64,000 nucleotides of DNA. It comes from IDS-8 sp040902105 (lineage in GTDB: Bacteria; Pseudomonadota; Gammaproteobacteria; Steroidobacterales; Woeseiaceae). The position numbers and the translations under genes were made by a program. Below, piece by piece: positions 43,607-51,611 of the stretch (its first letter is position 1; each line of letters opens with the position of its first letter). The notes under the pieces were generated by a model that made no database searches, was not told where the DNA came from, and saw only the letters and a list, made by a program, of their open reading frames with translations. Location: NCBI GenBank assembly GCA_040902105.1, contig JBBDXW010000074.1, positions 124,001 through 188,000 of the forward strand, in the 5' to 3' direction.

Positions 43607-44047
43607 CTAGCGAAGATCGATGCCATGCTCGATGTAGGCTTTCATGCACATCGCCATGTGCTGCCAGCCGCCGCAGTTATCATGTGATGCCTTGAGACCG
43701 TCAGGATCGGTTTTCCATCCCTCCTCGCTGATACTGACCATCGTGTTGCTGTCGTCCAGCTTTTCGAATTCCATGATCACCCGCACGGCGTAGGCCTCTT
43801 CCTTGGTCTTCTTCCACTCTTTGGAATCGATTTCCAGCTCGATCAACTCGTTCGGTACGACCTTTCTCACCATTACCGGAAATTCGCCCCACTCGTTCCA
43901 GTGCCACACGATGCGCTCGCCTTTCCTGAGGTCGGCGCTGCTGTCGTCAACAAAATAGCGGCACAACCTGTCTTTCGCCACGACAGCATTGAATACGTCC
44001 GCCAGCGGGCGTGCGATTTTCGTGCTTACCGTGTAGTTGCGAGCCAT
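43607..44047 (-). CDS. SRPBCC (AHSA1-like) family protein
   Basis: 146 residues of a helix-grip fold. It starts TVSTKIARPLADVFNAVV and contains DLRKGERIVWHWNEWGEFPV and the C-terminal GWKTDPDGLKASHDNCGGWQH, typical of AHSA1-type START-like proteins. Ligand unknown. It is divergent from an ArsR gene over a short palindrome; SRPBCC/ArsR pairs of this kind are common, the regulator controlling the SRPBCC gene. Confidence 0.88.
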   Translation of the reverse strand: MARNYTVSTKIARPLADVFNAVVAKDRLCRYFVDDSSADLRKGERIVWHWNEWGEFPVMVRKVVPNELIELEIDSKEWKKTKEEAYAVRVIMEFEKLDDSNTMVSISEEGWKTDPDGLKASHDNCGGWQHMAMCMKAYIEHGIDLR

Positions 44048-44070
44048 GGCATTTCCCCCTTGTAAAATAC

Positions 44071-44086
44071 GTTATAAAAATATAAC
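44071..44086. promoter_or_regulatory. palindrome between SRPBCC and ArsR genes
   Basis: GTTATA-AAAA-TATAAC, an inverted repeat in the 50-base divergent intergenic region, ten bases before the ArsR start. Its position and symmetry fit an ArsR operator that also overlaps both promoters. Binding is inferred. Confidence 0.6.
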
Positions 44087-44097
44087 ATTTCAATTCG

Positions 44098-44457
44098 ATG
44101 GTCAAGAGGCACAAGAAGGGCACGGACGATTCACGGGACGACTTCGTATTCAAGGCCATGGCCGGTCCGGAACGGCGCCGGATCCTGGATTTGCTGCGCG
44201 AATCGCCGCAGACGACCGGAGCAATCTGCAAGCACTTTCCTTCGATCGATCGCTGCACGGTCATGCAGCATCTGCGGGTCCTCGAGGAGGCGCGACTGGT
44301 GATCAGCCGCAAGTCAGGGCGATGCCGCTGGAATTATCTCGACGTCACACCTATTCAGAGAATTCACCAGCGCTGGATCAAGGACTATGCGATACCGGCG
44401 GCGACGCTTCTGATGAAACTCCAGGAGGATCTCGAAGGTGGGGATGCCGCGCGATGA
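44098..44457 (+). CDS. ArsR-family transcriptional regulator
   Basis: 119 residues with a winged helix: FKAMAGPERRRILDLLRESPQTTGAICKHF, seen as ERRRILDLLRESPQ, the recognition helix IDRCTVMQHLRVLEEARLV and wing ISRKSGRCRWNYLD. The metal-binding ELCVCDL motif of metal-sensing ArsR proteins is absent, so it is not expected to sense arsenic. The divergent SRPBCC gene is its likely target. Its stop is three bases from the convergent permease gene. Confidence 0.9.
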   Translation: MVKRHKKGTDDSRDDFVFKAMAGPERRRILDLLRESPQTTGAICKHFPSIDRCTVMQHLRVLEEARLVISRKSGRCRWNYLDVTPIQRIHQRWIKDYAIPAATLLMKLQEDLEGGDAAR

Positions 44458-44460
44458 GAC

Positions 44461-46254
44461 TTACGGCCAGACAATGGGTGCAAGCCAGGCAACCGCCAGT
44501 CCCAGCAGCAAGGTCAATGGCGTGCCGACTCGGACAAAATCAAAGAATCGATAATCGCCCGGTTCGTATACCAGCAAATTTCCGTGGTGGCCGATGGGCG
44601 TCAGGAAGGCGACCACCGCGCCCATGGCAACGCTGAACACCATGGCCGGCGCCGAGATTCCCAGTAAGGCAGACATGCCGAGCGCAACAGGCCCGAGTAA
44701 GACGGTGGTGGCAGTGTCCGACAGAATCTGCGTGAACAGGGACGCGGTCAGGAACAGGGCCAGCAATACCCAAACGGTCTGCCAGGAGGAAACGAACTCG
44801 GACAGCCAGGCGGCGAACAAAGTTGCGGTGCCGGTCTGTTCCATGGCCAGCCCCAACGGGATTGCTCCGGCAATAAAAACGAATATGCGAATTTCGATCG
44901 ATTCGTAAGCCTGCTTCAACGTCAGACAACCGGCGGCCACCATAGCCGCGGCGCCGGCCATGAAGGCAACGGTTACCGGTAACAGGCCGGTGGTCGCAGC
45001 AACCACGCTCGCTGCCATGATTGAGGCGGCGAGCCATCCCTTGCCTAACTTGCGATCGCGAGCGGAAAACGGCAACAACAATAAGAAGGAAGGATTGGCG
45101 GCGAGCCGGTCCAGCGCCTTTTGATCGCCCCAGAGCACCAGCAGGTCGCCGGCCTTGAGTTGCACCTTGGACAGCTTCTGCCGCATGAAGCCGCGTTTGC
45201 GCCACAGACCGACCACGACCACGCCGTAGCGGGAGAGGAAATCGACGTCGCCGATACTGCGTCCCAGTAATTCCGAATCCGGCCCGACCACCGCCTGCAC
45301 GAGGCGTTCGCTGCCGTGCAGATCTTTGTGTTTCTCCTCCGGGATTTCCTCGCCGTATTGCACGACTGCGTGCAGGGCGAGGCCCTGCTGTTTTTCGAGC
45401 TTTGCGAGTTCGTCCGGGCTCGCCCGCACCAGCAGCAAGTCTCCGGCGGCGAGGTGCTTGCGACGCCAGGGGCGGCTGCGCGACTGGCCGTGGCGCAACC
45501 AGTCGACGACCTGGAACCGCTCCTCGTGCTGCGCGCGAAAATCCTGCATGGACTTGCCGCTATGAGGCGAGTCCTCCAGCACCACCAGTTCCGTGTAATA
45601 CCGTTCCAGGCGAAAGCGGTCGTCTTCCGCGGTGGCGCCTTCTCGCGTCGGCAACAGCCAACGCCCCAAGAGCAAGACGTACGCCGTGCCGATCAGGCAC
45701 AGCACGATGCCGATGGGCGTGATGGCGAAAATGCCTGTTTCGTGTTCGCCGCCGCGTTCCAGCAAGTCGCGCGCCACCAGAAATGCCGGGGCGGCAATGA
45801 CGGTCATGGTGGTGCCAAGCGATGCGGCGAAGGCCATGGGCATCATCAGGCGGGACGCGGGAATGTTCCTGGATCGATTGAGCCCCAGGATCACCGGCAG
45901 CATCATCGCAGTCACCATCAGGTGATGGCTGAACGCCGCCATCAGTGCCACGCTGGGCATGATGACCAGCACCGCCCGCCAGATGCTGTCACCGGACAGC
46001 CTGCCGATCCAGCCGCCCAGGCGCTCCGTGAGGCCGGTGTGGCTCAGGCCGCCCGACAGCACGAACATGGACGCGAGCAGAATCGCCGGCTCGCTGGAAA
46101 ACCCGGAAAGCGCGTCGGCGGGCGGCAGCAGGCCGGTCGCGGCCAGCGCTACGATGATGAGAACGCCGGTCAGATCAAGCCGGATCCATTCCGTTACCAG
46201 CAGCACCAGCGCCGCGGCCAGGATAAGCAGAAAAAGGATCTGTGGGTGGTCCAT
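44461..46254 (-). CDS. SLC13/DASS-type permease with two TrkA-C domains
   Basis: 597 residues from ATG 46254 (MDHPQILFLL); an in-frame start 36 bases upstream is weaker. About eleven hydrophobic segments surround a central cytoplasmic part (about residues 205-385) with two TrkA-C/RCK_C units, VLEDSPHSGKSMQDF and VVGPDSELLGRSIGDV. This architecture belongs to bacterial SLC13-like anion transporters (citrate/dicarboxylate/sulfate type); the ion carried cannot be told. The signature SDTATTVLLGPVAL, near the C terminus, is the conserved re-entrant loop. Confidence 0.9.
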   Translation of the reverse strand: MDHPQILFLLILAAALVLLVTEWIRLDLTGVLIIVALAATGLLPPADALSGFSSEPAILLASMFVLSGGLSHTGLTERLGGWIGRLSGDSIWRAVLVIMPSVALMAAFSHHLMVTAMMLPVILGLNRSRNIPASRLMMPMAFAASLGTTMTVIAAPAFLVARDLLERGGEHETGIFAITPIGIVLCLIGTAYVLLLGRWLLPTREGATAEDDRFRLERYYTELVVLEDSPHSGKSMQDFRAQHEERFQVVDWLRHGQSRSRPWRRKHLAAGDLLLVRASPDELAKLEKQQGLALHAVVQYGEEIPEEKHKDLHGSERLVQAVVGPDSELLGRSIGDVDFLSRYGVVVVGLWRKRGFMRQKLSKVQLKAGDLLVLWGDQKALDRLAANPSFLLLLPFSARDRKLGKGWLAASIMAASVVAATTGLLPVTVAFMAGAAAMVAAGCLTLKQAYESIEIRIFVFIAGAIPLGLAMEQTGTATLFAAWLSEFVSSWQTVWVLLALFLTASLFTQILSDTATTVLLGPVALGMSALLGISAPAMVFSVAMGAVVAFLTPIGHHGNLLVYEPGDYRFFDFVRVGTPLTLLLGLAVAWLAPIVWP

Positions 46255-46612
46255 TCGGTGTGGGGCGAGTAAGCCGGTGAGACGGCGCATGTTAGTAGGA
46301 ACCGGCGACCCGGCGCAGCTTTTGTCAGCGACTCCGCCGTGCCGGCGCCGGAATCTGCCTGAAACATTCGTCGTGGCGCCGCTGCGCCTGCTGTTGGAAA
46401 ATTGCTACAGATGTATATGTGCGAATTTGGTCAATCGCTGCCCGACGCTAAAGAATTGACAACAAGCGATTTTTCTGCGAAGTTCTATGCCAGCACCCAG
46501 TAGCCTTGGAACAACACTCGTAAATCGAGGAGGCTGACCGACAGTTTCGACGACACCTTCAGGTACGACTTGGCGGGGGGATTCTAGCCAGGAACAAAGT
46601 ACTGATGATGGT
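46255..46612. other. intergenic stretch, possible small RNA before the terminator
   Basis: About 360 bases with no convincing reading frame. TTGACA at 46456-46461 followed by TTCTAT 21 bases later is a weak promoter-like pair on the plus strand, and a strong terminator follows at 46613. A transcript of about 150-180 bases could therefore be made from 46490 to 46647. I recognise no RNA family in it. Confidence 0.3.
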
Positions 46613-46647
46613 AAAGGGCGGCTCCTCCGGGAGTCGCCCTTTTTTTG
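46613..46647 (+). terminator. rho-independent terminator
   Basis: AAAGGGCGGCT-cctccgg-GAGTCGCCCTTT followed directly by a run of seven T. The stem is strong and GC-rich at its base. It reads on the plus strand, but no plus-strand gene lies just upstream, so it ends either an unannotated RNA or readthrough. Confidence 0.88.
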
Positions 46648-46740
46648 TGCGGGCAACGATTTTTGCCAGCCGCGTCCGGGCGGGCGGGTGCAACGAACAA
46701 ATCTACGCCGTTTTGAGGCATGGCGGCCAGGGATCAGGAT

Positions 46741-47000
46741 ATGCGCGCGTCGATCACGAAGATGTTCGGGAACATTACCTTTGCGGCGGCCGCTGCCTTG
46801 CTTCTCTACGGCTGTTCCGACCGACCTGCTGCCACCGGGGGACATCTCGAACAGTCGAGGGATTCTGGCGCAAGTTTCGTCAACAAAGTCTGGATGTTTT
46901 GCACTTGAGCCAGGACGAGTTCCGGATCAGAAGCCACAATCCGGGCGAGCCGGTCGAGATCACCATGGTTTCGGCTGATGCTCCGGCATCGTCAGCATGA
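46741..47000 (+). pseudogene. lipoprotein remnant with internal deletion
   Basis: The ATG at 46741 begins MRASITKMFGNITFAAAAAL, followed by LLLYGC, a clear lipobox with Cys, then SGASFVNKVW. There the frame breaks; a second frame resumes with LHLSQDEFRIRSHNPGEPVEITMV to the stop at 46998-47000. The two pieces look like the N- and C-terminal ends of one small lipoprotein whose middle has been lost. No function is assigned. Confidence 0.6.
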
Positions 47001-47079
47001 GCCGGAACCACGTTTTTCCTGCTCCCCTGGCTCTCGGAATCATTATGATCTTCACCGAGTTGACGGATGTTTCCTGAGT

Positions 47080-47130
47080 ATGCAAATGACGAAGTGCATC
47101 TTTCTCGCCGGCGCCACCGGCGCAACAGGA
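47080..47130 (+). pseudogene. N-terminal fragment of an NAD(P)-binding Rossmann protein
   Basis: ATG 47080 reads MQMTKCIFLAGATGATGR, the dinucleotide-binding start of an NmrA/atypical SDR protein. Homology-like sequence stops after about 18 residues, and the frame continues as unrelated sequence to 47244. It is most simply a truncated gene, cut where the incoming oxidoreductase-GNAT gene begins. Confidence 0.5.
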
Positions 47131-47240
47131 CGAACGGCCAAGCAAAGCGCGATCTCGGGTGGCAATTCATCTACCCAAGCTGGCGGCGCGGTTTTATCGA
47201 AGGGCTCGGTTGACGCCTTCCGTGCTGGACGGACACTGGC

Positions 47241-48758
47241 ATGAAGGCAATTGTGTTCACAAACTACGGGCTTCCGGATGTTCTTCAGCTTGAAGAGGTA
47301 GAAAAACCTGCTGTCAAGGACACTGAAGTACTGATAAGAATATATGCGGCGACAGTAACAGCAGGGGACTGCGAGATTCGCAGATTCAAAATCAATATCC
47401 TGTACTGGCTCCCCGTTCGAATATTCATAGGCCTCAAAAAGCCAAGGATAAAAATTCTGGGACAAGAGCTTGCCGGGGAAATCGAATCGGTCGGCAAAGG
47501 TGTCAGCCTGTTCAGGACAGGTGACCAAATTTTTGCCGCTCCCGGTTTTGGTGCTTATGCGGAGTACCTGTGCCTGCCGGATACAGGAGTGATGGCAGTA
47601 AAACCGGCCAATATGAGCTACGAGGAAGCCGCCGCCGTCCCCGTCGGGGGACTTAATGCATTGCATTTTCTTAGAAAGGCAAACATCCAGAGAGGGGAAA
47701 AGGTACTTGTCTATGGAGCTTCTGGAAGTATTGGTACTTTTGCAGTACAGCTTGCCAGATATTTTGGAGCAGAAGTGACCGCTGTATGCAGCACTGCGAA
47801 TCTGGAAATGGTGAAATCCCTGGGAGCCGATAAGGTCATTGATTACACCAAAGAGGATTTTACCAGGAACGGTGAGACCTATAATGTTATTTTTGACACG
47901 GTAGGCAAGAGTTCATTTTCACGCAGCAAAAGGTCGCTCAGGGAAAAAGGATTCTATCTTCTGGCCAATCCCGGATTTTCGCAGACGTTTCGCGGTCTAT
48001 GGACTTCGATGACAAGCAGCAAGAAAGCCATTGTCGGGTTGGCACGCCACAGAACTGAAGATCTGGTTTTTCTCAAAGACCTGATTGAGGCGGGGAAGTT
48101 AAAATCGGTCATAGACAGGCGCTATCCGCTGGAAAAAATTGCCGACGCTCACAGCTATGTTGAAAAAGGCCACAAAAAGGGACATGTAGTCATAACTGTG
48201 GCACATGGCAACAGCGACGAGCGAGCAAAACGAAAAGTGCCCTTTGAATATCAACCTGCCCTGAAGGGCGACCTGGTCGAGCTCACGCCCCTTCGAGCCG
48301 AAGACTTTAATGATCTCTACGCGGTCGCTGCCGATCCGCTGATATGGGAACAGCATCCGGTCAAGAACCGCTGTGAAGAAGAGGGCTTCCGGGTGTTCTT
48401 TTGCGAGGCATTGGCATCCGGCGGGGCCCTGGTGGCTGTTGATGCCGAATCCCGGCAGGTGATCGGCTCTTCGCGCTTCCATGGCTATGACAAGGAAAGG
48501 AGTGAAGTAGAAATCGGCTGGACGTTCCTGGCCAGGTCCCATTGGGGCGGGCGATACAACGGCCAAATGAAACGGCTCATGCTGGAGCATGCCTTTCAAT
48601 TCGTGAACAGCGTCGTTTTTCTTATTGGCCCGGAAAACCTGCGCTCGCAGCGGGCCGTGGAAAAGATCGGCGGCGTTCGCGTGGGATCGAGGCCTGACGC
48701 GAGCGGCCAACCGCGCTATGTCTTCCAGATTGCTGCCAAGGCGGCAAGAGGAAGCTGA
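47241..48758 (+). CDS. zinc-independent MDR oxidoreductase fused to a GNAT acetyltransferase
   Basis: 505 residues. Residues 1-325 form a medium-chain quinone-oxidoreductase-like protein: MKAIVFTNYGLPDVLQL start, GQELAGEIESVGKGV, the NADPH motif VYGASGSIGTFAVQLA near residue 155 and the usual C-terminal GHVVITV. After a short linker, residues 340-505 form a RimJ/RimL-type GNAT (LTPLRAEDFNDLYAVAADPLIWEQHP, then SHWGGRYNGQMKRLML and GPENLRSQRAVEKIGG). The first part is distinctly AT-richer with AGA, ATA and AAA codons; the GNAT part resembles the local composition. The fusion joint is near 48220. Both domains look complete; substrates unknown. Confidence 0.85.
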   Translation: MKAIVFTNYGLPDVLQLEEVEKPAVKDTEVLIRIYAATVTAGDCEIRRFKINILYWLPVRIFIGLKKPRIKILGQELAGEIESVGKGVSLFRTGDQIFAAPGFGAYAEYLCLPDTGVMAVKPANMSYEEAAAVPVGGLNALHFLRKANIQRGEKVLVYGASGSIGTFAVQLARYFGAEVTAVCSTANLEMVKSLGADKVIDYTKEDFTRNGETYNVIFDTVGKSSFSRSKRSLREKGFYLLANPGFSQTFRGLWTSMTSSKKAIVGLARHRTEDLVFLKDLIEAGKLKSVIDRRYPLEKIADAHSYVEKGHKKGHVVITVAHGNSDERAKRKVPFEYQPALKGDLVELTPLRAEDFNDLYAVAADPLIWEQHPVKNRCEEEGFRVFFCEALASGGALVAVDAESRQVIGSSRFHGYDKERSEVEIGWTFLARSHWGGRYNGQMKRLMLEHAFQFVNSVVFLIGPENLRSQRAVEKIGGVRVGSRPDASGQPRYVFQIAAKAARGS

Positions 48759-48766
48759 CAAATCGC

Positions 48767-51118
48767 CTACGGCCGAAGAGATTCCCGGTCGTTCAACAGA
48801 TTCCATAGCTTCAGCGGGGTGAGCGGCATGTCGGCGTGGACGATGCCGCGCGGCGCCAGTGCATCCAGGACGGCATTGACGAGCGCCGGCGCTGCACCGA
48901 CGGTGCCGGCTTCGCCCGCACCCTTGACGCCCAGCGGATTGGTCGGTGAAGGCACTTCCCGGTAGCGGAAATCGACCTCGGGGATCCAGTCGGCGCGCGG
49001 CATCGTGTAGTCCATGAAGGTCGCGGTCACGAGCTGACCGCCGTCCCGCTCGTATATCGCATGCTCACCGCAAGCCTGGCCCAGCCCCTGCGCAATACCG
49101 CCGACAATTTGTCCTTCGAGGATGAGCGGATTGATCACGTTGCCGACGTCGTCTTCGACGGTATAGCGCAGTATTTCGAACATTCCGGTTTCCGGGTCTA
49201 CTTCGACCTCGCAGACATGGCAACCGTTGGGAAAGCTGCCGTCCGCGGGCACGAAACGTTCGTTGCTTGCGAGGCCGGGTTCGACGTCGTCAGGTCTCTT
49301 CCGCTCGTCGAAAGATGCGAGTGCCGCATCGAGCAGCGAAACCGTGCGGTCCGTGCCTGCGATGCAATAGCGGCCCTCGTCGAACTCGATGTCGGTGTCC
49401 GCCGCTTCCAGCATCGCCGCGGCCATCCGGCGCCCGGAATCGATCAGGCTGTCGACTGTGTGATAAATCGCCGATCCGCCGATGACCATCGAGCGCGAAC
49501 CTGCGGTGCCCTCGCCGGTAGGCACCTGAATACTGTCGCCCTGGATCACGTCGACCTGTTCGATGTCGAGATCGAGCGCGCCCGCCACCATCTGCGCATA
49601 ACTGGTTTCGTGTCCCTGGCCGGTCGATTGTGTTCCGACCCGCACGGTAATCCGGCCGTTCTGCCCAAATTCGATATACGCGTTCTCGCCGCCCATGACC
49701 GAACAGATTTCCACGTAATACGCGAGCCCGATGCCGCGCAGCAGGCCTCGTCGCGCGCTCGCGGCGCGCCGTTCCCCGAAATCCGCCCAGCCGGAGCGTG
49801 ACAACGCGCTGTCCATGATGCGTTCGTATTCGCCGGAGTCGTAACGGCGGCCGGTTGCGGTCCTGTAGGGAAATTGTTCCGGCCTGATAAAGTTCCGGCG
49901 CCGCAGTTCGACCCTGCTGACGCCGAGTTGCCTCGAGGCCTTGTCGACCAGCCGTTCGATCAGGTAAGCGGCCTCGGGACGCCCGGCTCCGCGGTAGGCA
50001 TCGACCGGGACGGTGTTGGTCAGGATCGTGTGTACGTCGACGTATGCCACAGGAATTTCGTAGACACCGGTGGTCATGCAGGCGCCGAACCAGGGGATAG
50101 AGGGTCCGGCCTGCGAGCAGTAGGCACCGATATTGGCCGTGATCGTTGCTCTCATCGCAACAAAACGACCGTCATCATCCATAGCCAGTTCCGCATGGCT
50201 GACATGATCCCGGCCGTGCAGGTCCGCCAAAAAGCTTTCCGTTCGGTCCGCAGTCCACTTGACCGGGCGCCGCGTCTCCTTGCAGGCGAACACCGCAACT
50301 ACGGTTTCGCACTGTAGAAAAAACTTGAGTCCGAATGCGCCACCGACGTCGGGAGATATCACGTGCAGTTTGCCCGGGTCGATGTCGATTGTTTTCAATA
50401 TCCGGTCGCGGAGCGAGTGTGCGCCCTGGCAGCCCTGGTACAACGTTAACATTCCGCTTGACGCATCGAATGTGACGTTACATCCGCGCGGTTCCATCGC
50501 CGTCGGCGCGAGCCGATTGTTGGCGATATCGATCGAGACAATGTGCGCTGCGCGGGAAAAAACAGCTTCGGCGGCCTTGCTGTCGCCATACGTGAGCCTG
50601 CCGAAGCGATTGCCGGGCGCTCGATCGTGGATCGTTTCGGCACTCTTGCGCAGCGCATCGGCCGGCGTCACGGCCGCCTCGAGTTCTTCGACGTCGAGCT
50701 CGATCGTTTCTGCGGCATCTTTGGCCTGCGCCAGCGTGTCCGCGAGAACTGCGGCGACCGGTTCGCCGACGTAACGCACGCGGTCGCGAACGAGTGGCGG
50801 CTGACGCAATGCCTCATTTGCGCCGCTGGACGCCCCCGGGATGTCCCGGACGCCCGCGGCCGCAAGATCCTGTGAGGTATAGACGGCGACGACTCCGGGC
50901 GCCTTGCGCGCTGCCGAAATGTCGAGCCTGCTGACGACACCATGCGCATACGGAGAGCGGAAGAAGTAGAGGTGCGTCTGGCCGGCGAACGAAATGTCGT
51001 CGGTGTAACGCCCGGTGCCGGTAACAAAACGCTGGTCTTCCTTGCGCCGTATTGCCTGGCCGGTGCCGAATTTCCCCACGTCGTCTCGCTTGTCTCGATT
51101 GTGAAGTTGTGAGCACAT
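48767..51118 (-). CDS. molybdenum hydroxylase large subunit (CoxL form II-like)
   Basis: 783 residues from ATG 51118; GTG 51079 (VGKFGTGQ) is an equally plausible start by family. It begins GQAIRRKEDQRFVTGTGRYTDD, has the xanthine dehydrogenase a/b hammerhead region with YVGEPVAAVLAD, and the molybdopterin parts GGAFGLKFF and VDAYRGAGRPEAAYLIE. The AYRGAGR sequence is that of form II CoxL, not the AYRCSFR of true CO dehydrogenases, so it probably hydroxylates an aldehyde or heterocycle. No FAD-binding (CoxM) or 2Fe-2S (CoxS) subunit gene is adjacent, which is unusual. Confidence 0.9.
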   Translation of the reverse strand: MCSQLHNRDKRDDVGKFGTGQAIRRKEDQRFVTGTGRYTDDISFAGQTHLYFFRSPYAHGVVSRLDISAARKAPGVVAVYTSQDLAAAGVRDIPGASSGANEALRQPPLVRDRVRYVGEPVAAVLADTLAQAKDAAETIELDVEELEAAVTPADALRKSAETIHDRAPGNRFGRLTYGDSKAAEAVFSRAAHIVSIDIANNRLAPTAMEPRGCNVTFDASSGMLTLYQGCQGAHSLRDRILKTIDIDPGKLHVISPDVGGAFGLKFFLQCETVVAVFACKETRRPVKWTADRTESFLADLHGRDHVSHAELAMDDDGRFVAMRATITANIGAYCSQAGPSIPWFGACMTTGVYEIPVAYVDVHTILTNTVPVDAYRGAGRPEAAYLIERLVDKASRQLGVSRVELRRRNFIRPEQFPYRTATGRRYDSGEYERIMDSALSRSGWADFGERRAASARRGLLRGIGLAYYVEICSVMGGENAYIEFGQNGRITVRVGTQSTGQGHETSYAQMVAGALDLDIEQVDVIQGDSIQVPTGEGTAGSRSMVIGGSAIYHTVDSLIDSGRRMAAAMLEAADTDIEFDEGRYCIAGTDRTVSLLDAALASFDERKRPDDVEPGLASNERFVPADGSFPNGCHVCEVEVDPETGMFEILRYTVEDDVGNVINPLILEGQIVGGIAQGLGQACGEHAIYERDGGQLVTATFMDYTMPRADWIPEVDFRYREVPSPTNPLGVKGAGEAGTVGAAPALVNAVLDALAPRGIVHADMPLTPLKLWNLLNDRESLRP

Positions 51119-51174
51119 TTTGCGGGTCGTTACACGGCTAAGCAATGACGATTACCAATTCGGTCGGCATCAAC

Positions 51175-51256
51175 CTTGTAGGAGGCCGCCATTGCGGGCG
51201 ACCTGCGTCCACCCTGACCGCTGCGCAGGTCGCCCGCATGGCGGGCTCCTACAAAG
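51175..51256. repeat. REPIN, copy 3
   Basis: GGCCGCCATTGCGGGCGACC (51184-51203) and its inverted counterpart ending GGCGGGCTCCTACAAAG (51240-51256), separated by a short spacer with its own small inverted repeat (CCTGCG/CGCAGG). Same family as 17748 and 28480, with arms in the same order as copy 1. It lies between the CoxL-like gene and the symporter operon. Confidence 0.87.
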
Positions 51257-51345
51257 GGCAATAGATACCTTTGCGTGAACGGTGAATATTGCGTCGTGCT
51301 CTGATAGATTGTGCGCCCAATAATCAGAAACTCCGAAAGGTCAGA

Positions 51346-51603
51346 ATGACTCCCGCAAATCGGTCCGCTTACTGGCGCGCCAACCTTGGCCTTGTTGCTG
51401 CAAGCATGGCGGTCTGGTTCGTCTGCTCTTACGTGTTCGGCATCCTGCTGGTCGAGCAGATGAACAAGATAACGATCGGTGGTTTCAAACTGGGATTCTG
51501 GTTTGCGCAGCAAGGCTCGATTTATATTTTTGTGGTTTTGATTTTCTTCTATGCCTGGCGCATGAACAAGATCGACCAGAAATACGACGTGCACGAAGAC
51601 TGA
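51346..51603 (+). CDS. DUF4212 small subunit of sodium:solute symporter
   Basis: 85 residues from ATG 51346 (GAAAGG five bases upstream). Two hydrophobic helices are seen: LVAASMAVWFVCSYVFGILL and FWFAQQGSIYIFVVLIFFYAW in outline, with the DUF4212 pattern YWRANL and QGSIYIFV. It always accompanies a symporter of the VC2705 group; that gene begins eight bases after its stop. It probably assembles with the large subunit in the inner membrane. Confidence 0.9.
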   Translation: MTPANRSAYWRANLGLVAASMAVWFVCSYVFGILLVEQMNKITIGGFKLGFWFAQQGSIYIFVVLIFFYAWRMNKIDQKYDVHED

Positions 51604-51611
51604 TCCACGTC

